Shown here in pieces: positions 16,322 to 25,721 of a stretch of DNA of 46,801 nucleotides; position 1 is the first letter of the stretch; every line of letters starts with the position of its first letter. The DNA comes from JADHUC01 sp964617665 (GTDB taxonomy: Bacteria > Planctomycetota > Planctomycetia > Pirellulales > Pirellulaceae). Under the pieces are notes generated by a model, which saw only the letters and a program-made list of their open reading frames with translations, made no database searches and was not told the origin of the DNA. Made by a program: the position numbers and the translations under genes. The stretch is from positions 1 through 46,801 of the forward strand of contig CAZUAH010000038.1 in the NCBI GenBank assembly GCA_964617665.1, given 5' to 3'.

Positions 16322-18229
16322 ATGAGCACGCTGCTCGTTGCGATTGGTGCGTTTGTCGGTTACTTGGTGGCCTATCACACATACGGCCGCTGGTTGGCCA
16401 GGAAGATCTTTCGTCTTGATCCGAAGGCGGTCGTTCCCAGTATCGAATGTCGCGACGACATCGACTATTGCCCCACGCGAAAGCAGGTCATCTTCGGCCA
16501 TCACTACACGAGTATCGCGGGCACAGGACCCATTGTCGGCCCAGCGATTGCAGTGTTCTGGGGATGGCTGCCGGCTCTGTTGTGGGTCATCTTTGGCGCG
16601 ATCTTCATCGGGGCGGTGCACGATTTCGGAGCCCTCGTCGTGTCGCTGCGCAACCGCGGGCAAACAGTCGGAGATGTCGCTGGCCGCGTAATCGCGCCTC
16701 GGGCAAGGTACCTGCTTCTCACGATCCTGTTCTTTGCATTGACGCTGGTACTAGCCGTATTCGGGTTGGTAATCGCGACGATTTTCCAACAGTATCCTGC
16801 GTCGGTACTTTCAGTCTGGTTTGCCATGCCGGTGGCGATTGCGGTCGGATTCTGGGTGCACGGCAACCGCGGTGGTCTTCTGATTCCATCGCTGTTTGCC
16901 CTTGGTCTGATGTACTTGGCGATCGTCGTTGGCGTTTACTGGCTGCCGATCAAGTTTCCCGATTCGTGGGACAAACAGCAGGTCATCTTGACCTGGACTG
17001 CCCTATTGTTCGTGTACTGCTATATCGCATCGGTGTTGCCGGTATGGGTGTTGCTGCAGCCGAGAGACTACGTCAATAGCCATCAGTTGTTTGTGGCTCT
17101 TGCTCTGTTGGTGGCGGGAATCGCAGTGGCTGGCCTCGTCAATCAAGCAGATATCAACAGCGCGCCGGCCATCACTTCCGCCGAACGCATTCCGCCCGAT
17201 GCGCCACCCATCTTTCCATTTCTCTTCATAACCATTGCCTGTGGCGCAGTGAGTGGCTTTCACTGCCTCGTTAGCAGTGGCACAACCAGCAAACAGGTCG
17301 CGCGGGAAACCGACGCTCAATACGTCGGTTATGGCGCTATGCTGATGGAGGGCGTTCTGGCAGTCATCGTCATTGTGGCCTGTTGTGCCGGCGTAGGCCT
17401 AGGCGCGAAGGATCCGAACGCCGAGGTTGCTGCTGCAAAGGCGGACAAGACTGGCGACCAGACAGCCGCCCCCATGCTAGTCGGCCGTGAGGCATGGAAT
17501 GCGTACTACCCAACGACGCGGAAGATAGACCAACCGGATGGTACCGAGAAGGAGGTCGGTGGCTGGGGCAGTCACAATTTGGCCATGAAAATTGGTGCAT
17601 TTGTCGATGGAGGCGGGAATCTCCTTCATTCGTTGGGCATTCCGCTCAAACTCGCCATTGGCATCATCGCCGTACTTGTGGCGAGTTTTGCAGCCACCAC
17701 GCTCGACACTGCGACGCGACTTCACAGGTACGTGATTCAAGAGCTTGCATCGGGGTTGCGGGTCAAGCCGCTGACAAACAAATTCGCTGCCACGGGCTTG
17801 GCAGTCTGTCTTGCCGGCGCTGTGGCCATGCTACCGGCGAAACCTGGGGCGCCGTACGGCACCGGGGGGCTGATTCTCTGGCCACTTTTCGGGGCCACGA
17901 ATCAACTGCTGGCCGGATTGGCATTTCTCGTTATGTTTTTCTATCTCTGGCGACGCCGCAGCCCCGTTTGGTTCGTGGCTATTCCCATGGTCGCGATGCT
18001 TGTGATGCCGGTCTGGGCGCTCCTTTGGAACATGTTCCAGCCGATGGGCTGGCTGTCCCAAGGACGGTACCTCTTGTTTGGAATTGGCTTGGCTACGATG
18101 GGCCTGCAGCTATGGATGATCGTCGAAGCACTGCTGATGATTCCACGAGCCAAAGGCGTGTTGGAGGAAGGTCTACCGCCGCTTGCACCAGAGTCGACGA
18201 TGACGGCCTCGGGCGGGCGATCGTGCTGA
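16322..18229 (+). CDS. cstA: CstA family carbon-starvation / pyruvate or peptide transporter
   Basis: CstA-family proteins are large inner-membrane carriers for pyruvate or peptides, induced on carbon limitation. This 635-aa protein has about 15 predicted spans. It shows the family core 'GHHYTSIAGTGPIVGPAIAV' near residue 60, GAVHDFGALVVS near 100, and SSGTTSKQ near 317. C-terminal conserved blocks follow (FAATTLDTATRLHRY near 460, LFGATNQLLAGLA near 520). Typical E. coli members are about 700 aa, and this shorter form is common outside enterobacteria. It has its own promoter and is followed after 108 bp by a sensor kinase, which may or may not regulate it. Confidence 0.92.
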   Translation: MSTLLVAIGAFVGYLVAYHTYGRWLARKIFRLDPKAVVPSIECRDDIDYCPTRKQVIFGHHYTSIAGTGPIVGPAIAVFWGWLPALLWVIFGAIFIGAVHDFGALVVSLRNRGQTVGDVAGRVIAPRARYLLLTILFFALTLVLAVFGLVIATIFQQYPASVLSVWFAMPVAIAVGFWVHGNRGGLLIPSLFALGLMYLAIVVGVYWLPIKFPDSWDKQQVILTWTALLFVYCYIASVLPVWVLLQPRDYVNSHQLFVALALLVAGIAVAGLVNQADINSAPAITSAERIPPDAPPIFPFLFITIACGAVSGFHCLVSSGTTSKQVARETDAQYVGYGAMLMEGVLAVIVIVACCAGVGLGAKDPNAEVAAAKADKTGDQTAAPMLVGREAWNAYYPTTRKIDQPDGTEKEVGGWGSHNLAMKIGAFVDGGGNLLHSLGIPLKLAIGIIAVLVASFAATTLDTATRLHRYVIQELASGLRVKPLTNKFAATGLAVCLAGAVAMLPAKPGAPYGTGGLILWPLFGATNQLLAGLAFLVMFFYLWRRRSPVWFVAIPMVAMLVMPVWALLWNMFQPMGWLSQGRYLLFGIGLATMGLQLWMIVEALLMIPRAKGVLEEGLPPLAPESTMTASGGRSC

Positions 18230-18337
18230 GCAGCGTTGAGGGCTCCGAGGTCACGCCAAAATGCAGTGGCATTGCAGTAGCTTTGAACGCTGTCGGGATG
18301 CAAGCAAGGCTGCGTTTCGCCAATTGAGGACCGGCGG

Positions 18338-20146
18338 ATGAGATTCTCGCGACTGACCCTAAAACTGGTTCTTGTCTACGCCGTCGCGAATCTCACGCTC
18401 GCGATCGTCTATGTCCAATTGGCTGCAATGTGGCACAAAGATGAGGTCGTCAATCAGGTTGAAAAACGACTGCACGACACGGCTGTTGTGCTGCGAAGTC
18501 ATCTAAAAGAGTCAGTGGCGAACGGCGATCACGCCACGCTTCAAGAGCTTGTCAGAGACTTGGCATCGCGAACGGCAGACCAAGGGGACGCAGTCAGGAT
18601 CACTGTCGTGGACAGCGATGGCGAAGTCTTAGCCGATTCGCGCGAGAAACCGGAGCGAATGAAGAACCATCGCATGCCGCCTCCCAACGACCGTAAGGAA
18701 TTGGACGATGCGTGGGCGACGGGGTTCGGCAAGGCTCAACGCTACAGCGATACGCTGAAGATCAACATGTTCTACTTGGCGTTGCCCGTGGACGACGAAG
18801 GCGATCAGGCGACATTGGCTCGCGTCGCCGTGCCGGTGGATTCCATCGACGAGCAGGTAGGCACGTTGACTCGTGTCCTGTGGGGCTCGGCCGGCATCGC
18901 ATGCCTTGTGTCGTTGGCGTTTACACTGGTCATCGGCGCTCGGATATTGAAGCCGCTTTCCGATTTGACGCATGCGGCCGAAGCGGTGGCCGCCGGCCAT
19001 TACGACCAACGGATCCCGCTCGGCGAGCGAGACGAATTGGGTACGCTTGCTCGTGCGGTAGATGACATGCGTCGAGAGCTGACGCGTCAAATGAACGAGC
19101 TTCGGGAGAACAGCCAACGATTGGAGACCGTGCTCAGCAGCATGGAAGAAGGCGTGCTGGCGGTGGACCCCGAACAGCGGGTCCTATTCGCCAATCAAGC
19201 CAGCCGGGAGCTCTTGGGAATCGAAACGTCGAAAATGGTCGAACGGCCGTTGCTTGAAGTAACACGTCATTTGACCGTTCGTGAAGCTGTCTCCGCGGCG
19301 ATGGATCAAGACGCACCGTATGAATCGGAGTTCGAGACTACGGGAGCCAACCGTCGTCACCTAGCATTACACGCGATACGATTGCAGGGCGATCCGTGCC
19401 AGGGCGTTGTGGTTGTCCTTTATGACGTGACAAACATCAGGAGGCTGGAAGACTTGCGGCGGGAATTCGTGGCCAACGTGTCACACGAATTGAAGACGCC
19501 GCTGTCCTCGATCAAAGCGTATGCAGAGACACTGCGATTGGGCGCAATCGACGACGCGGAGAACAATCTGGCTTTTGTCGAATGCATCGAAGAGCAGGCA
19601 GAACGCTTGCACCAGCTTATCCTCGACCTGCTTCACTTGGCTCGCGTCGAATCAGGCAGAGAGGCATTTGACATTAGAGAAGTGGCCTTGGCCGACATCA
19701 TTAATCGCTGCGTCCCGACGTACCGCAAACGGGCCGATGCGAAGGACTTGCAGGTCGGTGTCGACATGCCCGACGGTTCCGTGATGGTCCGGGCAGACGA
19801 GGAGGGAGTCATCACCATCTTGGACAACCTGGTGAACAACGCGATCCAATACACGCCCGACGGCGGCAGCGTGACGATACGATGCCGACTTGAACCGAGT
19901 GCGGCAATTCTGGAGGTGGAAGACACCGGAATCGGCATCGCCCGGCTCGACCAAGAACGGGTCTTCGAACGCTTCTACCGCGTAGACAAAGCTAGATCGA
20001 GGGAACTGGGAGGCACTGGGCTGGGTTTGGCTATCGTGAAGCACTTGACCCAGGCATTTGGCGGCGAATTGAGTCTGACCAGCGAACCCGGCGAAGGCAG
20101 CACATTCCGAATCCACTTCCCGCGTCAGGATCGTAGCAGTGAATAA
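18338..20146 (+). CDS. PhoR-like membrane sensor histidine kinase
   Basis: The 602-aa protein has a transmembrane start (about 8-28), an extracytoplasmic sensing region and a second span near 185-207. A HAMP domain (ILKPLSDLTHAAEAVAAG) and a PAS domain (about 265-375) follow. The HisKA H-box VSHELKTPLSSIKAY has its phospho-His near 383. The HATPase part has the N-box NLVNNAIQY, the DTGIGI box and GGTGLGLAIVKHL. This architecture is that of PhoR/ResE/WalK kinases. No response regulator gene is adjacent, so its partner and signal cannot be stated. It shares an 8-nt overlap with the next gene, suggesting joint transcription. Confidence 0.88.
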   Translation: MRFSRLTLKLVLVYAVANLTLAIVYVQLAAMWHKDEVVNQVEKRLHDTAVVLRSHLKESVANGDHATLQELVRDLASRTADQGDAVRITVVDSDGEVLADSREKPERMKNHRMPPPNDRKELDDAWATGFGKAQRYSDTLKINMFYLALPVDDEGDQATLARVAVPVDSIDEQVGTLTRVLWGSAGIACLVSLAFTLVIGARILKPLSDLTHAAEAVAAGHYDQRIPLGERDELGTLARAVDDMRRELTRQMNELRENSQRLETVLSSMEEGVLAVDPEQRVLFANQASRELLGIETSKMVERPLLEVTRHLTVREAVSAAMDQDAPYESEFETTGANRRHLALHAIRLQGDPCQGVVVVLYDVTNIRRLEDLRREFVANVSHELKTPLSSIKAYAETLRLGAIDDAENNLAFVECIEEQAERLHQLILDLLHLARVESGREAFDIREVALADIINRCVPTYRKRADAKDLQVGVDMPDGSVMVRADEEGVITILDNLVNNAIQYTPDGGSVTIRCRLEPSAAILEVEDTGIGIARLDQERVFERFYRVDKARSRELGGTGLGLAIVKHLTQAFGGELSLTSEPGEGSTFRIHFPRQDRSSE

Positions 20147-20942
20147 TGCGTCGTACGTCGAATTGACCTATCTGCAGGTGGGATTAGCAGCGATGCTGAT
20201 CGTCGTCAACGGAGTAATCTCCGTGACGCTGCGGCTCGGCATGGAACGCACGCTGGTCATCGCAAGCGTGCGAACGGTCGTGCAATTGGTCCTTGTCGGA
20301 TTGGTGCTCGAGTGGGTATTCGCACTGGAGCATGTGACCATTGTCGTTACTCTGCTGTGCGTGATGACGCTGGTGGCCGCTCTCACCGCCGCTCAGCGAA
20401 GCCAACGGCGTTACCGCGGGCTTTGGTGGGATATGATCGTGTCGATTTGGGCCAGTTCGTGGCTGGTGACGGCGTTTGTCCTGTTTGTCGTTTTACAGGG
20501 CATCGACAAGTGGTATCAGCCGCAATACGCCATTCCGTTGTTGGGCATGGTCCTTGGCAACACGCTCAACGGCATTTCGCTTGGACAGAACGCGCTGGGG
20601 GAAGCCCTGGTAACACAACGCGATCAGGTCGAGACACTTTTGGCACTGGGCGCCACCCGCTGGGAAGCGGCGCGAGGTCCCATACGGCAAGCCGTCCGGA
20701 CGGGCACCATCCCTATCATCAATTCGATGATGGTTGTCGGTCTGGTCAGTCTGCCCGGCATGATGACGGGGCAGATACTAACCGGCGCCCAGCCCATTGA
20801 AGCGGTCAAATACCAGATCGTGATCATGTTCCTGATGGCGTCGGCGACGGCGCTGGGAACCGTTGGCGTTGTGCTGCTCGGTTTTCGACGCCTATTCAAC
20901 AGCGACCACCAATTCCTCTATTCCCGCCTGTCAAGCCGTTGA
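20139..20942 (+). CDS. fetB: FetB / UPF0014-family ABC transporter permease
   Basis: FetB (YbbM) is the permease of an ABC exporter linked to iron homeostasis and peroxide resistance in E. coli. The 267-aa protein has about seven spans and the highly conserved family blocks 'RTVVQLVLVG', 'IPLLGMVLGNTLNGISLG', 'LLALGATRWEA' and 'INSMMVVGLVSLPGMMTGQILTGA'. The GTG start lies inside the end of the kinase gene. The usual ATPase partner FetA is not beside it in this window, so the partner must be encoded elsewhere or the protein works differently. The symbol is by family membership. Confidence 0.85.
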   Translation: MNNASYVELTYLQVGLAAMLIVVNGVISVTLRLGMERTLVIASVRTVVQLVLVGLVLEWVFALEHVTIVVTLLCVMTLVAALTAAQRSQRRYRGLWWDMIVSIWASSWLVTAFVLFVVLQGIDKWYQPQYAIPLLGMVLGNTLNGISLGQNALGEALVTQRDQVETLLALGATRWEAARGPIRQAVRTGTIPIINSMMVVGLVSLPGMMTGQILTGAQPIEAVKYQIVIMFLMASATALGTVGVVLLGFRRLFNSDHQFLYSRLSSR

Positions 20943-20966
20943 GAAGGTGGCGACTGGGACAGCTAC

Positions 20967-22616
20967 TCACTGACTTTCGTGTTGTCCTGCCACGCGCCAT
21001 CGCGTCCTGAACAACCACATCATAGTCAGCACCAACCCGACGATCAGGCCTATGCTGAATAGGATATAGTTCAGTAGCAGCAGCGGATTTCCTTCCGCCT
21101 GCACGCCCGTACTGTTTGAACTGATCTCGACATCAAGCGGCATGGCAAAAGTGGCAGCAAATGGGCTGGTCAAGCCGGCGTGGACAACGTAGGGCGTGGC
21201 TGGATGATTCGGAAAGAACACTTCAGCAAAGAATCTGGCTGCAAGGGGTGCGCAGAACAGAATGATAATGACCAAGTAGCTTGTCATCAAACTGACGGAC
21301 GTTTTCCGGAACACGACCGAGCAGAACAGCGCCAGCACAGCGGTCGTTATGCAGGTGACCAGGACGATGCCAATGTAGCCAAACACGGCAAGCAGGTTGG
21401 TCCAATAGCTGGCTACCATCAAACACGCCAGCAGTACCGGCCAAAGCAGAAATGTCGTCAAGACGCTGGAGACACGCAGCCCAGCGACCAACTTGCCCCA
21501 AAGAATCTGCCATGGGGTGATGGTTGTCGTCAGCAGCAAGTCCAACGTCTGCCGTTCGCGCTCGCTGGTCACCGTGCCGGCTGAAAAAACGGGACCCACC
21601 AGCATGTTGAACAAGACCACATAGCTGATGTACCAGGGAGCGTACTGTGGCGCGATGTAAAGACACGCAGCCATGAGCGGAATCGCTAGCAGCATGCTCA
21701 CCTGGATCACCACGCGCAGCATCAACGTGCCTTGACTGAAAATTTCGCTGCGGATTTCCTTGTCGTAGACCGGATTGGATCCGTCAGGCAGCAAGAAATC
21801 GCGCTTGGCCGGCGCGAACAGCTTATCCGGAAACTGGTCTCGCTGGATAACCAGCCCGACCGCTTCTTTGGCCTCTTGCTCCAAATCCACGACCTCCTGG
21901 CCTTCGCTGCCCATATCCGGAGGATGAAGCAGGCGAGCGCTCGTATTGGCAAACAGTGCAATACAAATCGCCACACCAACGCCCGGTACGACTGTCAGTG
22001 TCAAGTACAGTCGAAGCTCGCCCAAAGCAGACAACCAGTGCCAGAACAGAACGGCGCTCATTGCCAGCGGCAAGATCAGCAGATAGGAAACAACCAGCGA
22101 CGCCGCAGTCCGTTTGAAGTAGCTGCTGCATGCCACGCTGATCGCGCCGAATGTGATAACGGAAACAATCAGTGCAAGGTACGCGGCCAACAACTCCCAC
22201 AGCGACACGCCGCCCAACGGCAGACAAAGCATGACGATCGGCAACGAGGCAAAGATCAACACGGCCAGATGCGTCAGCGACGCAACCAACTTGCCTATCA
22301 CAATAGCACCGGGCCGAAGAGGACTGGCTAAGAGCATCTCGTACGTCTTGCGTTCCTTCTCACCAGTGATTGCACTCGCCGCGAAACTGGGGGCCATCAG
22401 CGAAGCCAACATATATTGGCCCAGGAAAAACAGGTCGACCAGGCTGCTCGCAGCTTCGGGGTTACCGGTCAGATCCAACCGTACGTCCTGCGGCCAAGCG
22501 AAATATACGAGCGTTGCCAATAGCGCTTGATACAGGAACAACAGAACGAACGCCCTGGGCGTTCGCAAATTTACCAGCAACTCGCGTTGCAGAACGGGAT
22601 TCTCGAAGAGATACAT
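20967..22616 (-). CDS. ABC-2 type permease with two tandem permease halves
   Basis: The 549-aa membrane protein is made of two similar halves. Residues near 85-115 (GEKERKTYEMLLASPL... GKLVASL) match residues near 340-370 (SERERQTLDLLLTTTI... GKLVAGL), each followed by four or five hydrophobic spans. It therefore looks like an internally duplicated ABC-2 permease, similar to the gliding/NatB type proteins common in planctomycetes. A hydrophilic segment (about 235-290) with an acidic stretch separates the halves. The start is set at ATG 22616 (MYLFENPVLQREL). A TTG 60 nt further upstream is less likely. No ATPase gene is adjacent. Substrate unknown. Confidence 0.82.
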   Translation of the reverse strand: MYLFENPVLQRELLVNLRTPRAFVLLFLYQALLATLVYFAWPQDVRLDLTGNPEAASSLVDLFFLGQYMLASLMAPSFAASAITGEKERKTYEMLLASPLRPGAIVIGKLVASLTHLAVLIFASLPIVMLCLPLGGVSLWELLAAYLALIVSVITFGAISVACSSYFKRTAASLVVSYLLILPLAMSAVLFWHWLSALGELRLYLTLTVVPGVGVAICIALFANTSARLLHPPDMGSEGQEVVDLEQEAKEAVGLVIQRDQFPDKLFAPAKRDFLLPDGSNPVYDKEIRSEIFSQGTLMLRVVIQVSMLLAIPLMAACLYIAPQYAPWYISYVVLFNMLVGPVFSAGTVTSERERQTLDLLLTTTITPWQILWGKLVAGLRVSSVLTTFLLWPVLLACLMVASYWTNLLAVFGYIGIVLVTCITTAVLALFCSVVFRKTSVSLMTSYLVIIILFCAPLAARFFAEVFFPNHPATPYVVHAGLTSPFAATFAMPLDVEISSNSTGVQAEGNPLLLLNYILFSIGLIVGLVLTMMWLFRTRWRVAGQHESQ

Positions 22617-22863
22617 GTGCGAATTCGCTTCCTTCTCAGCCTCCCCGCCAGTCCAATTCGCCTGAGGGGTGGACAACAGCTATTCGCCCGTTGCCATCGC
22701 CAATTCCCTTTTTTCGCCTTAATCTTCACTATTCTCGCACGCTGTTAGGCAAATGACAAGCGGCGAAACTGCCAGACACGCGACCGGCATTTCCTGCAAA
22801 CCGGGGATTTGGTTATCTTGTGTGGGATCTCGATAAGACACCTTACCCTGGCATTCAACCGAA

Positions 22864-23454
22864 ATGACGGAAATGGACGATTTGCGGCAACACAAACAGC
22901 AGATCCGGCGTTTAGCGTTTGCGAATCGACAGAGCCAAGAGAACAAGGATGAACTCAGCCGTCACATCATATCCCGATTGACGGCCCTGCCGGAATACGA
23001 ACGCGCCGCGACCGTAATGTTCTACATCGACGTGCGCAGCGAAGTGCGAACGCGTTTTGCACTCGAAGCGGCGATGAGAAACGCCAAACGAATCGTGGTA
23101 CCGTACTGCGCCGGCGACGTCCTTGAGCTGTTTCGCTTGAACGCAATGGAAGACCTCAAAATCGGGACGTTCGGCATCCTGGAGCCCCTCAAACGTCTAC
23201 GAGATCAACCTGATCGGACAGTCGATGTCGGGGAGTTGGATCTCATCCTGGTACCGGGAGTCGCCTTTGATCGTCGTGGGGGCCGTGTGGGACATGGCAA
23301 GGGCTACTACGACAAGTTATTGCATAACGCTCGCCCCGATACACCGCTCATTGCGTTAGCCTTTCAGTGCCAGCTCTTCGCCAAGATTCCGACCGAGAAA
23401 CACGATGTATTCATGGATAAGGTGATTACCGAAAAGGGGATCTACGAGACTTGA
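22864..23454 (+). CDS. 5-formyltetrahydrofolate cyclo-ligase (MTHFS)
   Basis: This enzyme converts 5-formyl-THF to 5,10-methenyl-THF using ATP, salvaging folate in the cytoplasm. The 196-aa protein has the N-terminal basic helix with RRLAFANR and VMFYIDVRSEVRT near 57. It shows the diagnostic C-terminal block LILVPGVAFDRRGGRVG followed by HGKGYYDKLL, near 128-155. Length is normal for the family. It is divergent from the ABC-2 permease gene and followed after 31 bp by the flippase-like gene. Confidence 0.92.
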   Translation: MTEMDDLRQHKQQIRRLAFANRQSQENKDELSRHIISRLTALPEYERAATVMFYIDVRSEVRTRFALEAAMRNAKRIVVPYCAGDVLELFRLNAMEDLKIGTFGILEPLKRLRDQPDRTVDVGELDLILVPGVAFDRRGGRVGHGKGYYDKLLHNARPDTPLIALAFQCQLFAKIPTEKHDVFMDKVITEKGIYET

Positions 23455-23485
23455 TGAGACTCGATACGCGCAACCCGGAAATCCT

Positions 23486-24868
23486 GTGACCGACTCGCCG
23501 CCCAACACAACGCCGCCCGAACACCGAAGTTGGCCTCGCCGCATGTTGAATCGCATGGAGGTCAACCGAGCGACCTTCTACGCGATTTTGCTGCGTGTTT
23601 GGCAATTGGCGGCTGGCGCGGTAAGTCTTGTATTGATTTCCATCTTCTTCACGCCAGAAGTACAAGGGTACTACTACACGTTCTTTGGGCTGTTGGCGCT
23701 GCAGTCGTTCTTCGAACTCGGCATGCACATCGTGATCATCGCAGCCGGCAGCCATCAGTGGGTTGACTTGCGACTGGACGATAACGGACGAATCACCGGC
23801 GACGCTTCTGCTTTGTCGCGTCTGGTCAGTCTAGGACGATTGATCGCCGTGTGGTACGCATTTGCCTGCGTATTGTTCGTCGTGGTGGTTGGAATCGCGG
23901 GTTTCTTCTTCTTCTCGCTGAAATCTTCCGCAGATGTCTCGTGGCCGGCGCCGTGGTGCCTATTGGTTTTCTTGAGCGGCATGCTCCTGTGGACGCTGCC
24001 ATTCAACGCACTGTTGGAGGGCTGCAACCAAGTCGCAACGGTTAACCGGTTTCGCCTAATCCAAGCCATATGCGCCAATTTGGCTGTCTGGACTGCGATC
24101 GTATTGGGTGCCGGACTCTGGGCGGCTGTAGCTGCGACGGCCGCTCGCCTGATTTGCGATCTCTATCTACTGGGCGTGCACTATCGCCCGTTCTTCGGCA
24201 GCTTCTGGCGGCAGCCCGCTGGGCCGCGCGTTCGTTGGCGGATCGACATCTGGCCAATGCAGTGGCGAATCGCCATCAGCGGCGTGTTCAGCTACTTTGA
24301 ATTCGCGCTTTTCACGCCAGTCATGTTCTACTATCAGGGCTCGGTGATCGCCGGTCAGATGGGGATGACATGGACCCTGATTACTGCGATTCAGGCCGCT
24401 GCAATGGCCTGGGTGCAGACTCGCATCCCGCTGTTTGGGATGCTGATCGCCAAGAAAGACTATCGTGAACTCGACCGTGTCTACACTCGTCTGACCGCGA
24501 TCTCAATTGGCGCGCTCGCTTTGGGCAGCCTGCTCATCTGGGGATTGGTCTTCGGGCTTTACGCCGCCAACCTGAGTTTGGCTGAAAGAGTCCTGCCTCC
24601 GCTGCCCACGGCGATACTGCTAGTCGCGGTGGTGCTGTACCAACTTCCGCGATGCCAGGAGATGTATCTACGCGCACATAAGCGAGAGCCTTTCTTCCTC
24701 GCGAACGTCGCATCCAGCACCATCATCGGCCTGTTCGTGTGGATTCTGGGCGCCAACTACGGTCCCATCGGTGTCGCCTGGGGGTACTTGGCCGCCGTGC
24801 TGTTGTTCAACGTACCGTGCAAGGGGATCTTGTGGGCGCGGTACCGGCGCAAGTGGCACGAGACCTAG
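23486..24868 (+). CDS. Polytopic membrane protein resembling polysaccharide flippases (Wzx/MATE-like)
   Basis: The 460-aa protein has about 12 predicted spans arranged as in the MOP exporter superfamily. An N-terminal helix pair is followed by 'FFTPEVQGYYYTFFGLLALQ', a pattern seen in O-antigen flippase-like proteins. The GTG start is preceded by a weak ribosome binding site. No glycosyltransferase or polysaccharide genes are nearby, so the cargo is unknown. It may share a transcript with the folate cyclo-ligase gene (31-bp gap). It ends just before a large inverted-repeat element. Confidence 0.65.
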   Translation: MTDSPPNTTPPEHRSWPRRMLNRMEVNRATFYAILLRVWQLAAGAVSLVLISIFFTPEVQGYYYTFFGLLALQSFFELGMHIVIIAAGSHQWVDLRLDDNGRITGDASALSRLVSLGRLIAVWYAFACVLFVVVVGIAGFFFFSLKSSADVSWPAPWCLLVFLSGMLLWTLPFNALLEGCNQVATVNRFRLIQAICANLAVWTAIVLGAGLWAAVAATAARLICDLYLLGVHYRPFFGSFWRQPAGPRVRWRIDIWPMQWRIAISGVFSYFEFALFTPVMFYYQGSVIAGQMGMTWTLITAIQAAAMAWVQTRIPLFGMLIAKKDYRELDRVYTRLTAISIGALALGSLLIWGLVFGLYAANLSLAERVLPPLPTAILLVAVVLYQLPRCQEMYLRAHKREPFFLANVASSTIIGLFVWILGANYGPIGVAWGYLAAVLLFNVPCKGILWARYRRKWHET

Positions 24869-24896
24869 TGGAACGTCCATCGATCAATGTCAGGTT

Positions 24897-24974
24897 GGGT
24901 GGCCGGGGCTGGACTGAGCGTCAGCGAGGGAAGCCCCGGGGTTTCGGGCTTGCGCCCTCCAACCCCGGCCACCC
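24897..24974. repeat. Long inverted-repeat element between convergent genes
   Basis: Outer arms GGGTGGCCGGGGYTGGA (17 bp, one mismatch) occupy 24897-24913 and 24958-24974. An inner hairpin has GAGGG-AGCCC pairing with GGGCT and CCCTC. The 78-bp cruciform lies in the 145-bp gap between the convergent flippase-like gene and queC, and could end both transcripts. Similar GC-rich elements are frequent in planctomycete genomes, from general knowledge. Confidence 0.75.
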
Positions 24975-25013
24975 GGTCCACAGCTTGCCCAACAAATATC
25001 GATAGCCGCATCA

Positions 25014-25721
25014 CTAGCCGCCAACATATCTTGCCGGATCGTCGATTCCATTCTCTGCAAATCCGCGCAGCCGCAACAGACAGGCGTCGCACTGGCCGCA
25101 GGCGGCGCCGTCTGGCGATGGATCATAGCAACTGCTCGTCAGTCCGTAGTCGACCCCCAACTCCAAACCTCGCCGTATAATCTGAGCTTTCGTCAGGTTG
25201 ATCAGCGGTGTGTGGATCTTGACCGGTTGCTTGCCCTGGACAGCTGCCTTGGTGGCCAGATTGGCCATGCGCTCAAACGCCTCGATGTACTCGGGGCGGC
25301 AGTCGGGATAGCCGCTGTAGTCCAAGGCGTTCACGCCGATGAAGATATCGCTTGCGTCAAGCGTTTCGGCCCATGCCAGAGCCAACGAAAGAAACACCGT
25401 GTTGCGGGCCGGCACATACGTTACCGGAATGTCGTCGCCCATCTCTTCGACATTGCGTCCCTTTGGCACCGCTATGTCGCCGGTCAGGGCCGAACCCCCG
25501 AACTGCTTCAGGTCAATGTCCAACACAATGTGCTCCCGCGCTCCGACCGCAAACGCGACTCGCTCCGCCGCAGCTAGTTCGCAGTCGTGCCGCTGGCCGT
25601 AACGAAAACTGATTCCGCAAATCTCGAACGCCTCGCTCTTCGCGATCGCCGCGCAAGTTGCGGAATCAAGGCCTCCGCTTACGAGCACAACCGCTGCTTT
25701 CGGGTCGTCATCAGTAGCCAA
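25014..25721 (-). CDS. queC: 7-cyano-7-deazaguanine synthase QueC
   Basis: QueC makes preQ0 from 7-carboxy-7-deazaguanine, ATP and ammonia, for queuosine (and archaeosine-type) pathways. The 235-aa protein has the PP-loop LVSGGLDSAT near residue 13, FRYGQRHDCEL near 39, PARNTVFLSLALAWAE near 102, and a C-terminal zinc site with C-(9)-CGQCDAC near 200-215. The start is TTG at 25721, supported by GGAGGAG 7 nt upstream. No other queuosine gene is adjacent, and no preQ1 riboswitch was recognised in the leader. Confidence 0.93.
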   Translation of the reverse strand: MATDDDPKAAVVLVSGGLDSATCAAIAKSEAFEICGISFRYGQRHDCELAAAERVAFAVGAREHIVLDIDLKQFGGSALTGDIAVPKGRNVEEMGDDIPVTYVPARNTVFLSLALAWAETLDASDIFIGVNALDYSGYPDCRPEYIEAFERMANLATKAAVQGKQPVKIHTPLINLTKAQIIRRGLELGVDYGLTSSCYDPSPDGAACGQCDACLLRLRGFAENGIDDPARYVGG

